DNA of 64,000 nt. Origin: Planctomycetota bacterium (GTDB lineage Bacteria; Planctomycetota; Phycisphaerae; Tepidisphaerales; Tepidisphaeraceae). The notes below the pieces were generated by a model, which did not search any database, was not told where the DNA came from, and was given only the letters and a program-made list of their open reading frames with translations. Location: assembly GCA_039182125.1 (NCBI GenBank), contig JBCDCH010000013.1, forward strand, positions 1-64,000, given 5' to 3'. Of the stretch, positions 7,927 to 16,882 are shown piece by piece (the stretch's first letter is position 1; every line of letters starts with the position of its first letter). The position numbers and the translations under genes were made by a program.

Positions 7927-8724
7927 ATGAACGCATTGCTTTTGAGCGTGGCGCTGATGACGACGTCCGCCGACACATCACAGCCAGTTTCCTGGGATCA
8001 GGACTCGACGTGGTACGACGGGCTGGTCGAGAAGGCGACCTATGACGCGACCCGTGTGATCTACGGCAAGGCCCGTTCGTACGAAGCGATTTTCCTGACC
8101 AACAAGGAACAGCACGAAACCGCGACCTGGACCAAAGCCACCGGCGGTTCGGTCAAGACCGTCGAAGTCTGGAAGCACAACCAGATCGAAGTCGTGCCCA
8201 CGCCGAACTACGACTACAAGTTCACCACGACCTCACACCTCACGGTCGATGGCCTTGAACTGACCCGCATGGACATGAGCGAGAGCGAGTGGTGCGGTAC
8301 GACGTTCGCGCAGTACATCAAGACCGGCGACGGGTACGACTACTTCAGCTTCGGCTACATGCCCGGCGAAGGGCGCCAGACCGGTACGGTGAGCGGGGAT
8401 GTCGTACCCGTGAATGCGTTGCCGTTGTACCTGCGCGACTTCGACTTCGCGGCGGGCGAGGATGTGACCCTGTCGCTTTTGCCCGACCAGAAGAGCAACC
8501 GCCTCCAACCGTTCACGCCCGTCGAAGGCACGATCAAGTACCTCGGCGAAGTCGACGGCGGTTACGAACTCGAAGTGCACATCGGCGGCAATCTCTTCGG
8601 CACCTACACCATGGCCGACCGTGATCGGCTGCACGTCATGCTGAGCTTCGAGAGCGCCGACGGCACGCAGACCTACAAACTCAAGTCGCAAGACCGTGTG
8701 AACTACTGGTCGATCAAGGAATGA
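7927..8724 (+). CDS. Exported protein of unknown function
   Basis: A 265-residue protein whose N-terminus (MNALLLSVALMTTSA then Asp) reads as a short signal peptide. The mature part is rich in aromatic residues and alternating beta strands and has no cysteine pairs or catalytic motif that I recognise. ATG 7927 was chosen over an upstream in-frame start because it begins exactly at the signal peptide. It is monocistronic, divergent from the PilZ-like gene, and converges on the sulfatase with only seven bases between stop codons. Confidence 0.6.
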   Translation: MNALLLSVALMTTSADTSQPVSWDQDSTWYDGLVEKATYDATRVIYGKARSYEAIFLTNKEQHETATWTKATGGSVKTVEVWKHNQIEVVPTPNYDYKFTTTSHLTVDGLELTRMDMSESEWCGTTFAQYIKTGDGYDYFSFGYMPGEGRQTGTVSGDVVPVNALPLYLRDFDFAAGEDVTLSLLPDQKSNRLQPFTPVEGTIKYLGEVDGGYELEVHIGGNLFGTYTMADRDRLHVMLSFESADGTQTYKLKSQDRVNYWSIKE

Positions 8725-8731
8725 GCGCGGT

Positions 8732-10138
8732 TTACGACGTCAACGGATGAAGGTCATCGCTCGGGCGAGTTTCGCGTTGAACCTGTTGACCGATCTCGTG
8801 CTTGGGTCGATGGGTGTCGGCGATGGTCGGCGTGGGTTCGCCCGCTTGCTCCATGCGGCGAATCAGACGTTGCTTCATGTCCGCGCGAACCTCGGCGTAG
8901 TCGGGTTGGCCCGCGAGGTTGACCAGTTCGTACGGGTCGGCGACGAGGTCGTAAAGGTGGCTTTCGACAAGGTCGTTCGCATGGCGATCGCTTGCCTTGG
9001 CGTTGGGAGCGATCGCCGCGTACTTCCAACGGTTGGTCCGCACCGCGCGGCCGAAGTGTGATTCACTGATCTGCACGAACGCCTCGTCGGGCAAGTCGCC
9101 CAGCGCGCTCTTGCCGTGTGCGCCTTCGGGCGCGTTGACACCGGCGGCGTCGCAGAGGGTGGGCACAAGGTCGGTCAGTTGGAACGGTCGTTCATCGCGG
9201 CCGCCTCCGGTGAAGGGGCCGCCGTGGATCATGCAAGGCACGCGAATGCTCACGTCGTGGCAGCTGCGTTTGTATTCGTCGTTGCGGGTTCGGAAGTGAC
9301 AGCCGTGGTCGGAGGTGTAGACGACGATGGTGTTGTCGGCGATGCCGTAGGAAATCAATGCGTCCATCACACGGCCGAACGCCTCGTCGAGACGCTTGAT
9401 CGAGCCGAGGTAGCCGGGCAGGGCTTGCTGGGCGTTGCCGCCGGTGAGGTGTTCGTAGAAGCCCGGCACGCCCGGCAAGGTCTGCAAGTCCGGCGGCGTC
9501 CATCGACCTCGGTAGCGCTCTTCATACCCGGCGGGTGCGGGGTGAGCGTCGCGGTGGTTTTGCATGTGCGGTTCGATCTCGCTGATCATCATGCAGAACG
9601 GCTCGCCCGTCGGCGCTTGCTCGCCGATGAACCGGATCCCCGCGTCGGCGACGGCGTCGACGCGGTAGCCGGGCAGTTTGGTTTCGCGATTGTCCTTGTC
9701 GTAGAGGATCGTGTGATAACCGTCGCTGCAGGCTTCGAGCGCCTGGGCGGCGAGCCAATGATCCCACCCGCCGCGATCTTCAGCGATCACGGCTTGGTTC
9801 TCGTCGTGCTCGTTGCGGCCCAAGTGCCACTTGCCGAAATAGCCGGTCGTGTAACCCGCATCGGCGAAGCGTTTGGCGAAAGAGTCGTGATCGGCCGGGA
9901 GCAGGCGGCCGTTGGTGTGGCAGCCGTCCCCGACCGCGGTCGCGTACTTGCCGGTTTGCAGACACGCCCGCGCCGGCCCGCACACCGGTTGCGGCGTCGT
10001 CGCATACGGAAACACCGTCCCGCGCGACCCCCAGTAATCAAAGTTCGGCGTCAACTCCAGCGGACAACCGTTCAGGCCCGTCGTGTCCCAACGTTGCTGA
10101 TCGGAGAAAAACACAACGACATTCGGACGATCGGCCAT
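8732..10138 (-). CDS. Sulfatase (alkaline phosphatase superfamily)
   Basis: A 468-residue type I sulfatase. The formylglycine-generating motif C-x-P-x-R is at residues 53-57 (CGPAR) with the following LQTGKYA segment. The metal-binding Asp13 lies in VVFFSDQQRWDTTG, and TSDHGCHF gives the second metal-site Asp-His. It hydrolyses sulfate esters, typically of sulfated polysaccharides or small molecules, after conversion of Cys53 to formylglycine. No signal peptide is seen, so it would act in the cytoplasm or leave by another route, unlike most planctomycete sulfatases. It stands alone without sulfated-polysaccharide utilisation genes. Confidence 0.9.
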   Translation of the reverse strand: MADRPNVVVFFSDQQRWDTTGLNGCPLELTPNFDYWGSRGTVFPYATTPQPVCGPARACLQTGKYATAVGDGCHTNGRLLPADHDSFAKRFADAGYTTGYFGKWHLGRNEHDENQAVIAEDRGGWDHWLAAQALEACSDGYHTILYDKDNRETKLPGYRVDAVADAGIRFIGEQAPTGEPFCMMISEIEPHMQNHRDAHPAPAGYEERYRGRWTPPDLQTLPGVPGFYEHLTGGNAQQALPGYLGSIKRLDEAFGRVMDALISYGIADNTIVVYTSDHGCHFRTRNDEYKRSCHDVSIRVPCMIHGGPFTGGGRDERPFQLTDLVPTLCDAAGVNAPEGAHGKSALGDLPDEAFVQISESHFGRAVRTNRWKYAAIAPNAKASDRHANDLVESHLYDLVADPYELVNLAGQPDYAEVRADMKQRLIRRMEQAGEPTPTIADTHRPKHEIGQQVQRETRPSDDLHPLTS

Positions 10139-10171
10139 GGTGTAAGCGTAGCGGATGCAAACCCCGTCCGA

Positions 10172-11023
10172 CTACCGCCGGGCTTCGGTCGTGAGGCCGA
10201 CACCGGTCACCGTGGCGTAAGTGCATCCTTGTTCGAGGTGATGAACGGGTGTCTCGGGAAACGCGGTGCGCAGTTCGTCGGTGAGCGTGGTCATGCCCGT
10301 CTCTTCGGCAACGCCGTGATTGACCACGACCAACGGCGTGCCGGTGTCGTGACACCACTCGCCGGCCACCCAGCCACGCACGATGTCATCGACCGCGACG
10401 GCCAAGTCCGCGCCCATGTCGTACAACTCGAACGGGTCCGAAGCGCAGCCCGTTCCGACGCCCACTGTGCGGACGATGTGGTCCGGATCCCCGTAGAACT
10501 CGACCACCGGTTGGCCGAGCAGTGCCGTGCGTTTGGCGATCGCCGCAGCGACCTCCGACGCCGGTCGCGGCTCGATCCGATGCACGCGGTAGTACGGCTT
10601 GCTCGCAAGCACGTCGCCGAGTTCCAGGTGCTCCGCCCAGGCGAACGGCACGCCGCGCACCGGCAAAGCATCCCACAGATCATGGCAGCGGATGATCGTC
10701 AGTTCGAGCTCGTCGATCAGCGCGGCTTTCTCCGCGCGTGATCGCAACAACGTCGGTTTCGGATCGGACGCGTCGTTCTTCAACTCGAAGTGATCCCAGA
10801 ACGTCGGCTCGTGCGTGACGACCAGGTTGGCCCCGAGCGTCGCGGCGTTGTGCAGCGTCGTGCTGTACGGCATCCAGCACACCGCGATCGCTTTCACCGC
10901 CTGGTCGCGCGGCCCGGCGATGATTCGGTCAACACTCTTGGCCGGCGGCGTCTGATCGAAGCTCGCCCACAGGCCGGTCAGGTGTTCGAGCACGTCCTGG
11001 GGTGTGAGCGGTTCCGCGGGCAT
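10172..11023 (-). CDS. Nif3-like dinuclear metal centre protein (DUF34)
   Basis: A 283-residue protein of the Nif3/YbgI family. The metal-binding motif VVTHEPTFW is at about residues 68-76, a second Asp-His/Glu set appears in IRCHDLWDALP, and VVNHGVAEETGM near the C-terminus supplies the last His and Glu. Family members bind two metals in a hexameric toroid; their true substrate is unsettled, and the GTP cyclohydrolase annotation applies only to some. The start is 22 bases from the divergent SDR gene, so the two share a very short promoter region. Confidence 0.8.
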   Translation of the reverse strand: MPAEPLTPQDVLEHLTGLWASFDQTPPAKSVDRIIAGPRDQAVKAIAVCWMPYSTTLHNAATLGANLVVTHEPTFWDHFELKNDASDPKPTLLRSRAEKAALIDELELTIIRCHDLWDALPVRGVPFAWAEHLELGDVLASKPYYRVHRIEPRPASEVAAAIAKRTALLGQPVVEFYGDPDHIVRTVGVGTGCASDPFELYDMGADLAVAVDDIVRGWVAGEWCHDTGTPLVVVNHGVAEETGMTTLTDELRTAFPETPVHHLEQGCTYATVTGVGLTTEARR

Positions 11024-11045
11024 GGTGCTTACCTAAGCTGCGGAC

Positions 11046-11819
11046 GTGAGCACGGCAAGCACGCAGGACTCGGTTTTTGATCTCGACGGCAAAGTCGCCC
11101 TGGTCACGGGCGGCACCAGCGGCATCGGGCGGGCGGCGGCGGAGATGCTCGCGGCCCACGGCTGCCGTGTCGCGATCAACTACGCCGCCAACGACAAACG
11201 CGCCGCCGAAGTCGAAGACGCGATCGAGGGCAGCAAGGCGTTCAAGGCTGACATCTCCGACCCGGAGGTCGGTCCTCGGCTCGTCGCCGACGTCGTCCAA
11301 CACTTCGGCAAGCTGGACGTGCTCGTCCACTCGGCCGGCATCTCCAAACGTGATGACACCAACCCCCACGACTTCGATCGCGTCGTCAAGGTTCACCTGC
11401 ACAGCACCCACGCGCTGCTCCCCGCGGCGGCCGATGCGATGGACGACAGCGGCGGCGGCAGCATCATCGTCCTGACCTCGATTGCCAACAACAAAGGCAG
11501 CGCGACCAGTTACGGTGCCGCGATGGCGGGGAAGCTTTGTTACTCGCTCGGCTTTGCCCGGCTCGTGGCCAAGCGGAACATCCGCGTCAACGCCGTCGCC
11601 GCCGGGACGATCTTCACTGAGATGGTCAACCCGTTCTTCAAATCCAACGCCGCCCGTCGCGAGCACACCGAGAAGGTCATGCCGTTGTGGGACAAGCGCG
11701 AGGGCATCCCCGAAGGCGATCAGGTCGGCAAGGTCATTCTCTTCCTCGCGTCCGATCTGGCCAGCCATCTCACCGGTGAAGAGATCCGTGTCAACGGCGG
11801 CCAGTGGATCGCGGTCTAG
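11046..11819 (+). CDS. Short-chain dehydrogenase/reductase with an altered catalytic tetrad
   Basis: A 257-residue Rossmann-fold SDR. The nucleotide motif TGGTSGIG is at residues 21-28 and the NNAG equivalent is HSAG at 95-98. The catalytic serine region is Thr144-Ser145 and the catalytic tyrosine is Tyr156. The usual Y-x3-K is Y156-G-A-A-M160: methionine replaces the lysine that binds the cofactor ribose and lowers the tyrosine pKa. The C-terminal segment RVNAVAAGTIFTEM and the final INGGQWIAV-like end are normal. The GTG start is only 22 bases from the divergent Nif3-like gene. It precedes a Gfo/Idh/MocA oxidoreductase by 23 bases and is probably co-transcribed in a sugar or polyol pathway. 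Confidence 0.85.
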   Translation: MSTASTQDSVFDLDGKVALVTGGTSGIGRAAAEMLAAHGCRVAINYAANDKRAAEVEDAIEGSKAFKADISDPEVGPRLVADVVQHFGKLDVLVHSAGISKRDDTNPHDFDRVVKVHLHSTHALLPAAADAMDDSGGGSIIVLTSIANNKGSATSYGAAMAGKLCYSLGFARLVAKRNIRVNAVAAGTIFTEMVNPFFKSNAARREHTEKVMPLWDKREGIPEGDQVGKVILFLASDLASHLTGEEIRVNGGQWIAV

Positions 11820-11842
11820 GCACCAGCGTGTACGCTGTCGGC

Positions 11843-12910
11843 ATGCTCAAGGTTGCCTGCATCGGAACCGGTGGGATCATCGGGGCGCACATGCCCGGCT
11901 GGGAGAAGTCGCCCGACGCCGAGGTCGTCGCCGGCGTCGACCCCAACGCCGAGCATCTCAAAGCCTGGGGCGAGAAACACGGCATCAACCGCCTGCATGA
12001 ACGGGTCGAGGACGTGCTGTCCGATCCCGAGGTCGACATCGTCGACATCTGCACGCCCAACCGGTTCCACGCGCCGCTTACGGTGCAGGCTCTCGAAGCG
12101 GGCAAGCATGTCCTGTGCGAGAAGCCGCTCGTGCCGACGGTCGCCGAAGTCCGGCAGATCATCGACGCGCGTGACAAGGCCGATCGGCTGGTGATGACCG
12201 CGCAGAACTTTCGGTTCCTCGACAAGTCGGTCGCGCTCAAGCATCTGGTCGACGCGGGCCGGCTCGGCGAGGTGTACCACAGTCGGGCATGGTGGTTGCG
12301 GCGTGGGGCGATCCCGACGCGGCCGGGCTTTTTGCTCATGGAACAAGCCGGCGGCGGGCCGTGCATCGACCTCGGCGTTCACGTCCTCGATCTCACGCTC
12401 CACCTGCTGGGCCATCCGAAACCCGTAAGCGTCACCGGCACCGCCGTGACCAAGCTCGCCAACAAGCCCGGCGCGTGGAGCGAGTGGGGCGGCAAGCTCG
12501 AAGACCCCGCCGCCGTCGACGTCGAGGAGTTCGCCGCCGGCATGGTTCGGTTCGACAACGGGTCCACGCTCGTGCTCGAAACGTCCTGGATGCTCCACCA
12601 CCCGACACGCGGCAACGGCGACGTCGCCATCTGGCTCTACGGCGATAAGGCCGGCGCGTACTTCGGCGATGACAGCGACGTCAAAATCCTCGAGACCGAC
12701 AACGACGCCAACCACTTCCGTGACACGATCGTCCGCCCGATGGACACCCATCTCGGTGGCCACGCGGTCGAGTGCATCGCCTTCGCCAAAGCCGTCAGGG
12801 AGGGCGCACCATCACCGGTGCCGCCGGAGGATTCGCTCGCGGTCATCGGTGTGCTCGACGGCCTTTATCAGAGCAGTCGCGCCGGCCGGGAAGTGCCGGT
12901 GGTGTTGTGA
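11843..12910 (+). CDS. Gfo/Idh/MocA family oxidoreductase
   Basis: A 355-residue NAD(P)-dependent oxidoreductase. The Rossmann GTGGIIG motif is at residues 8-14, the family signature CEKPLVPT is near residue 95, and the C-terminal substrate domain holds GGGPCIDLGVHVLDL with the usual Asp and His. Members oxidise or reduce sugars, inositols and related compounds. It lies 23 bases after the SDR stop, so the two probably form one operon. ATG 11843 was chosen because the Rossmann strand begins there; a GTG-containing longer form runs back into the SDR gene. Substrate cannot be assigned. Confidence 0.9.
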   Translation: MLKVACIGTGGIIGAHMPGWEKSPDAEVVAGVDPNAEHLKAWGEKHGINRLHERVEDVLSDPEVDIVDICTPNRFHAPLTVQALEAGKHVLCEKPLVPTVAEVRQIIDARDKADRLVMTAQNFRFLDKSVALKHLVDAGRLGEVYHSRAWWLRRGAIPTRPGFLLMEQAGGGPCIDLGVHVLDLTLHLLGHPKPVSVTGTAVTKLANKPGAWSEWGGKLEDPAAVDVEEFAAGMVRFDNGSTLVLETSWMLHHPTRGNGDVAIWLYGDKAGAYFGDDSDVKILETDNDANHFRDTIVRPMDTHLGGHAVECIAFAKAVREGAPSPVPPEDSLAVIGVLDGLYQSSRAGREVPVVL

Positions 12911-12913
12911 GCG

Positions 12914-14401
12914 TCAGTTCCAGATCGCTTCGACTTCGTCCTGCGTCGCGGGCAAGAGAAGAAGTTTGGCCTCGGGGTTGGTGCTTCCGAGATACCGGCC
13001 GGTCGCGGTGTCGAACACGTGCCGCGTCTTGCTGCCCTCGAGTCCGATGCGGTCTTCGATCACGATGCCTGTCACGGTCTGTGTGCCGAGCCGAACTTCC
13101 TGTTCTTCCAGCACGTCGATGTACCGGAGCATGATCTCGGCCCGGTCGGGCACCCACTGGGCAAACAGATAACCACGCTGCCGGTCCAACGGCAACAACC
13201 GCGGCAACAGCGTCGCATACGCCTGTGGCAGGTAGAACGGTGGCAACTCGCGCACGACCTCCGGGTCGTTCCCGTCGGCCCCGCCCCGCGTGACGGTGAG
13301 CGTGTACTCCTTGGTGAGCCGCACGCCGTCAACACCGGCCGGATCGCGGACGGCCTTGGTCCGCTCGATCGTCACGCCGACTTCTTCGAGGAAGGACGTC
13401 TCGACGCGTTCGCCTTGCGGGTTGACCGTCGTGGTGAGCGTGGTCCAACGCTCGCGACTGCGGTCGAAGGTGGCGAACATGCGTTGCTCGGCGTCGATCG
13501 TCACGGCGTTGGCGTCGTCGCTGCGCAACCGCGACCGCAGGCCGATTTGGATGCCGGTCCCGTCGCCCGAACCCGGCTCGCCTTTGGACACGGCCAGCTC
13601 GGCGAGATCGGGGATCGCCTCGCCGATGCCCGTGAACGTGGCGGTGTAGCCGATGTCCTGGCCGTTCTGGATGATCCGCACCCACTCGCTTTCGTGCAGC
13701 ACCTCGCGCAGCCGCGCCTCGGTCCAATTGACCAGCAGCGTGCGTGAGCGGATGAGCCGGTCTTCCTGTTCGATCCGCAAGTCGCGTTGGTCGACAAGCC
13801 GGACCGTGTCGATGAGGTCGCTGAACGTCGCGGCTGCCGCGAGCACGTCCGGCTGCTGCTCGAGGAGCGCGTCCTGATCGGCGGGGATCGTGTAGGTGAA
13901 CTGGAAATAGATGTTGTCGGAAAGCCGCAGCAGCGCGATCTGTTTGACCTGTCGGCCGGTGACGGTTTGTTGGTCGAGGACGATCACGCCGATCTCGCCG
14001 TTGGCGGTCGGGATGACCTCGTTGCGGAGCAGTTTGCCCGCGGTGTTGCGGACCTGCTCTCCGGCGATGTAGTCGGTCATGCCCGGCGAAAACGTCGGTT
14101 TATCGTCCGGCCGCGTGGTCGGCTCGACGACCGAATCCAGCGGGTACCCTTGGCCGGGCAGGTCGATGCGCCGCACGACGAACGTGCCAGCACCGCTGTA
14201 GCGCGCGATCTCGCCGGGCCGGGCGTCGACCCGGGCCAACTCCGCCGGCGGTCGGAAGCTCACGCCGCTGGTCTGGCCTTCGAACATCGGCCCGAGCCGG
14301 GCGCCGGGCGTTTGTGCCAGCGCCTGTGTCAGCGCGAGCCCGCCGAGCAGCCACACGCAGAGAATCCCGAGACCAATACGTTGAATATTCATGAAGTGCA
14401 T
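12914..14401 (-). CDS. Exported protein of unknown function
   Basis: A 495-residue protein with a clear signal peptide (hydrophobic core LGILCVWLLGGLALTQALA, cleavage likely before QTPGARLG). The mature region is mainly beta and charged; I see no catalytic motif. AGGAAA lies four bases before ATG 14401, supporting this start over the ATG three codons later. The end is three bases from the convergent Gfo/Idh gene. The upstream neighbour 14410-14916 is another membrane-anchored protein eight bases away with a similar theme (LSVRLPEGF versus VSFRPPAEL), so the two are probably one operon and may be distantly related partners. Confidence 0.65.
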   Translation of the reverse strand: MHFMNIQRIGLGILCVWLLGGLALTQALAQTPGARLGPMFEGQTSGVSFRPPAELARVDARPGEIARYSGAGTFVVRRIDLPGQGYPLDSVVEPTTRPDDKPTFSPGMTDYIAGEQVRNTAGKLLRNEVIPTANGEIGVIVLDQQTVTGRQVKQIALLRLSDNIYFQFTYTIPADQDALLEQQPDVLAAAATFSDLIDTVRLVDQRDLRIEQEDRLIRSRTLLVNWTEARLREVLHESEWVRIIQNGQDIGYTATFTGIGEAIPDLAELAVSKGEPGSGDGTGIQIGLRSRLRSDDANAVTIDAEQRMFATFDRSRERWTTLTTTVNPQGERVETSFLEEVGVTIERTKAVRDPAGVDGVRLTKEYTLTVTRGGADGNDPEVVRELPPFYLPQAYATLLPRLLPLDRQRGYLFAQWVPDRAEIMLRYIDVLEEQEVRLGTQTVTGIVIEDRIGLEGSKTRHVFDTATGRYLGSTNPEAKLLLLPATQDEVEAIWN

Positions 14402-14409
14402 GGGGTTTC

Positions 14410-14916
14410 CTATCGTTCGACGCCGCCGGGCGGGATTGGTTCGAGCACGGCCACATCGACGATGCGACGCAGCAACAGCAATCGCCGCGCGTCGGGTCGT
14501 CCCGTCGCAGCCAGCTCGATCAGCAACAACCGACCGTCGGCGGTGTCCGCCATCGCGACATGCGTGACGCGCGGCTCCTGGCCCGGCTCGACGAAGGTCG
14601 CCAGCGTCCCGGGCCGGCCGGCCATGAGGACCGGCTCCGTCGCAATCGCCTGTCCGGTGTAAAACATCTTGAGCGCGTCCTGGGCAGACACGTCGTCCCG
14701 CACCAGCACACGAACTTCCACCGTGTCCCGGTCGGCGAAGAGCACCTTGCCCGTGTCGGTGGTACGCGTGTCGACGTTGAAGCCCTCGGGCAGCCGGACG
14801 CTCAGATCGCCGATGCGCACGAGCGTGTTCAGTGGTTCCAGAGGATTGCCCCGGCCGAGAACACTGCCCACCGCGATGGTCAGCACCATCAGCCCCCAGA
14901 GCACCGCGTTGCGCAC
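14410..14916 (-). CDS. Membrane-anchored extracytoplasmic protein of unknown function
   Basis: About 168 residues with an N-terminal membrane helix or uncleaved signal (AVLWGLMVLTIAVGSVLG) and a periplasmic domain. The start is uncertain: GTG 14916, GTG 14904 or ATG 14889 all fit; the open frame continues far upstream but there it is antisense to the DNA ligase gene and lacks coding character. It is the first gene of a likely two-gene operon with 12914-14401 and is divergent from the ligase gene. Function is unknown. Confidence 0.5.
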   Translation of the reverse strand: MRNAVLWGLMVLTIAVGSVLGRGNPLEPLNTLVRIGDLSVRLPEGFNVDTRTTDTGKVLFADRDTVEVRVLVRDDVSAQDALKMFYTGQAIATEPVLMAGRPGTLATFVEPGQEPRVTHVAMADTADGRLLLIELAATGRPDARRLLLLRRIVDVAVLEPIPPGGVER

Positions 14917-15031
14917 GGCGATCCGGGTGGAGGTTTGTGGGGCGGAGCGTGGCACGGCCGTGATGTTACAGCGCGATGTCCGCCCGAGCGCGACCGGGTT
15001 CCTCCGGAACGCGACCCCATAACATCGCGGC

Positions 15032-16786
15032 GTGCCGAGTCCCGCGCCCGACGTATCCGCCGACACGTTATCCGCGTTTGCCGTGGCTAACGACGCTGCC
15101 GCGGCGACGACGAAGAAGCTGGAGAAGCAATCCGCATTGGCCGGGTATTTCCGAACGCTCGGGGAGGACGATCTGGCAAGGGCGGTGCGGTTCGCTGGGG
15201 GGCGGGCGTTCGCCGAGACCGACGAACGCGTCGTCGGCGTGAGCGGGCGGACCTTCGGCGACGTCGCGGTGTCGGTGCTCGGGCTCGACCGATCGGCCTG
15301 GCGGCTGGCAGTCATCCGCAACGGTGAAGTCGGCGAAGCCCTCGCGTCGGTTTGGCAGCAGCGCGACGGCGACCCGCTGGTGCTCGCGGACCTGGAGCAT
15401 CTGTTTGAGGACCTTGCCGCGACCGGCAACGCCGAGGAAAAACGCCACATGCTCGCGGCGGTGCTCCGCCGCTGCAACAACGACCGCGAGGCGGCGTACC
15501 TCGGCAAGATCGTCATGGGCGACCTGCGCACCGGCGTGCGCGACGGTAACCTGCTCGCCGCAATCGCCGAGGCGTTCGAGCGGGACGAGGCGGACGTCCG
15601 CCGGGCGGCGCTGCTGATCGGCGCGCTGGATGCGGTGGTGCTTCGGGCCAAGGCCGACACGCTCGCCGAGGCGGAGTTCACACTCTTCCACCCGATCCAG
15701 TTCATGCTCGCCACGCCGGTGGAGACGGCCGAACTTGCCGCCGAGAAAATGCCCGAGGCCGGCTTCCACACCGACGACAAACTCGACGGCATCCGTGGCC
15801 AAGTACACAAGGATGAAACTGGGGACGGGGAACGCCTCCACATCTACACCCGCACTCTCGACCGCACCGACGCGAGCTTCCCCGACGTCGTCGACCAACT
15901 GCAAAAGGTGTCAGGGTCCTTTTTGCTCGACGGGGAGATCCTCCCCTACAAGCGCGGCGTCGTGTTGCCGTTCTCGAGCATCCAGAAACGCCTGGGTCGC
16001 AAGCAACTCACCGCGAGTATTCTGCAGAAACATCCGTGCGTGTTCGTCGCGTTCGACATCCTCTACCGCGACGGCGTGCTGTTGATGGACGCGCCGCTGA
16101 CCGAGCGGCGGGCGGTGCTGGAGGACCTGGCCAAACAGTGCGGCGCGACGACGCTCGGTGAGGAGGCGACCGGACCGTTCCTGCTCGCGCGGCAGATGCC
16201 GACACGCACCGCCGACGAGATCGAAGCCGCCTTCCTCGAAGCCCGTGCCGCCCGCAACGAGGGCTTGATCCTCAAGGACCCCAGCAGCTCTTACACCCCT
16301 GGTCGCCGCGGCGGTGCGTGGCTGAAGTTGAAGACGCACCTGCCCACGCTCGACTGCGTCGTCGTCGCCGCCGAGCACGGCCACGGCAAACGCCGCGACG
16401 TGCTCAGCGATTACACCTTCGCCGTCTGGGCCGGCGAGCCCGGCGCGAGCGAACTGCTCACGCTCGGCAAGGCCTACAGCGGCGTCACCGACGCTGAGAT
16501 CGCCGAGCTGACGACGCTGTTCAAGGAGATCGCCACCGACTTCAACGGGCGGGTATATCAGGTGAAGCCGCAGGTCGTCATGGAGATCGCCATGGACCAG
16601 GTGCAGAGAAGCGACCGCCACAATAGCGGCTACGCCCTGCGCTTCCCCCGCATCAAACGCATCCGCCATGACAAGAACATCGAAGACGCCGACACGCTCG
16701 AGCGCGTGGCGAAGGTCTACGAAAGCGAAAGCAACTTCGGGCAGGTGGAGGACGAAGTCGACGGGCAGATGAGTTTGTTTGGGTGA
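15032..16786 (+). CDS. ATP-dependent DNA ligase with C-terminal sliding-clamp motif
   Basis: A 584-residue ligase with three domains: an N-terminal alpha-helical DNA-binding domain (about 1-215), the adenylation domain with the nucleophile Lys250 in motif I (DDKLDGIRG), motif III-like FVAFDILY, motif IV NEGLILK and motif V WLKLK, and a C-terminal OB fold. It is closest in layout to archaeal/eukaryotic-type replicative ligases. It seals nicks using ATP, in addition to the NAD-dependent LigA expected elsewhere. The last residues QMSLFG (579-584) match the bacterial beta-clamp-binding motif QL[S/D]LF. The GTG start is the first in frame after the divergent gene. No Ku or exonuclease gene is adjacent. 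Confidence 0.92.
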   Translation: MPSPAPDVSADTLSAFAVANDAAAATTKKLEKQSALAGYFRTLGEDDLARAVRFAGGRAFAETDERVVGVSGRTFGDVAVSVLGLDRSAWRLAVIRNGEVGEALASVWQQRDGDPLVLADLEHLFEDLAATGNAEEKRHMLAAVLRRCNNDREAAYLGKIVMGDLRTGVRDGNLLAAIAEAFERDEADVRRAALLIGALDAVVLRAKADTLAEAEFTLFHPIQFMLATPVETAELAAEKMPEAGFHTDDKLDGIRGQVHKDETGDGERLHIYTRTLDRTDASFPDVVDQLQKVSGSFLLDGEILPYKRGVVLPFSSIQKRLGRKQLTASILQKHPCVFVAFDILYRDGVLLMDAPLTERRAVLEDLAKQCGATTLGEEATGPFLLARQMPTRTADEIEAAFLEARAARNEGLILKDPSSSYTPGRRGGAWLKLKTHLPTLDCVVVAAEHGHGKRRDVLSDYTFAVWAGEPGASELLTLGKAYSGVTDAEIAELTTLFKEIATDFNGRVYQVKPQVVMEIAMDQVQRSDRHNSGYALRFPRIKRIRHDKNIEDADTLERVAKVYESESNFGQVEDEVDGQMSLFG

Positions 16787-16798
16787 GGATCACCAGCC

Positions 16799-16870
16799 AA
16801 CGCCCACGGGTTCACCCGTGGGTCTGCACTCGGTCACGAAAGCCGACCCACGCCTGAAGGCGTGGGCGTT
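16799..16870. repeat. Intergenic palindromic repeat, family A, copy 1 (double hairpin)
   Basis: Two hairpins sit between the ligase gene and the next start. The first is CCCACGGGTTCACCCGTGGG (16803-16822) and the second is CCCACGCCTGAAGGCGTGGG (16847-16866). The outer bases AACGCCCACG (16799-16808) and CGTGGGCGTT (16861-16870) also pair, so the whole element is one larger inverted repeat. The first hairpin with its flanking GTCTGC recurs at 29490. Confidence 0.85.
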
Positions 16871-16882
16871 CTCGGAGTTATC

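Noticed and set aside
9116-10741. A 541-codon plus-strand frame spanning the sulfatase and Nif3-like genes
   Set aside because: It is antisense to two genes with clear catalytic motifs and crosses their intergenic gap.
14917-15843. Upstream extension of the membrane-anchored protein gene at 14410
   Set aside because: It runs antisense through the DNA ligase gene and is Ser/Arg-rich with no coding character.
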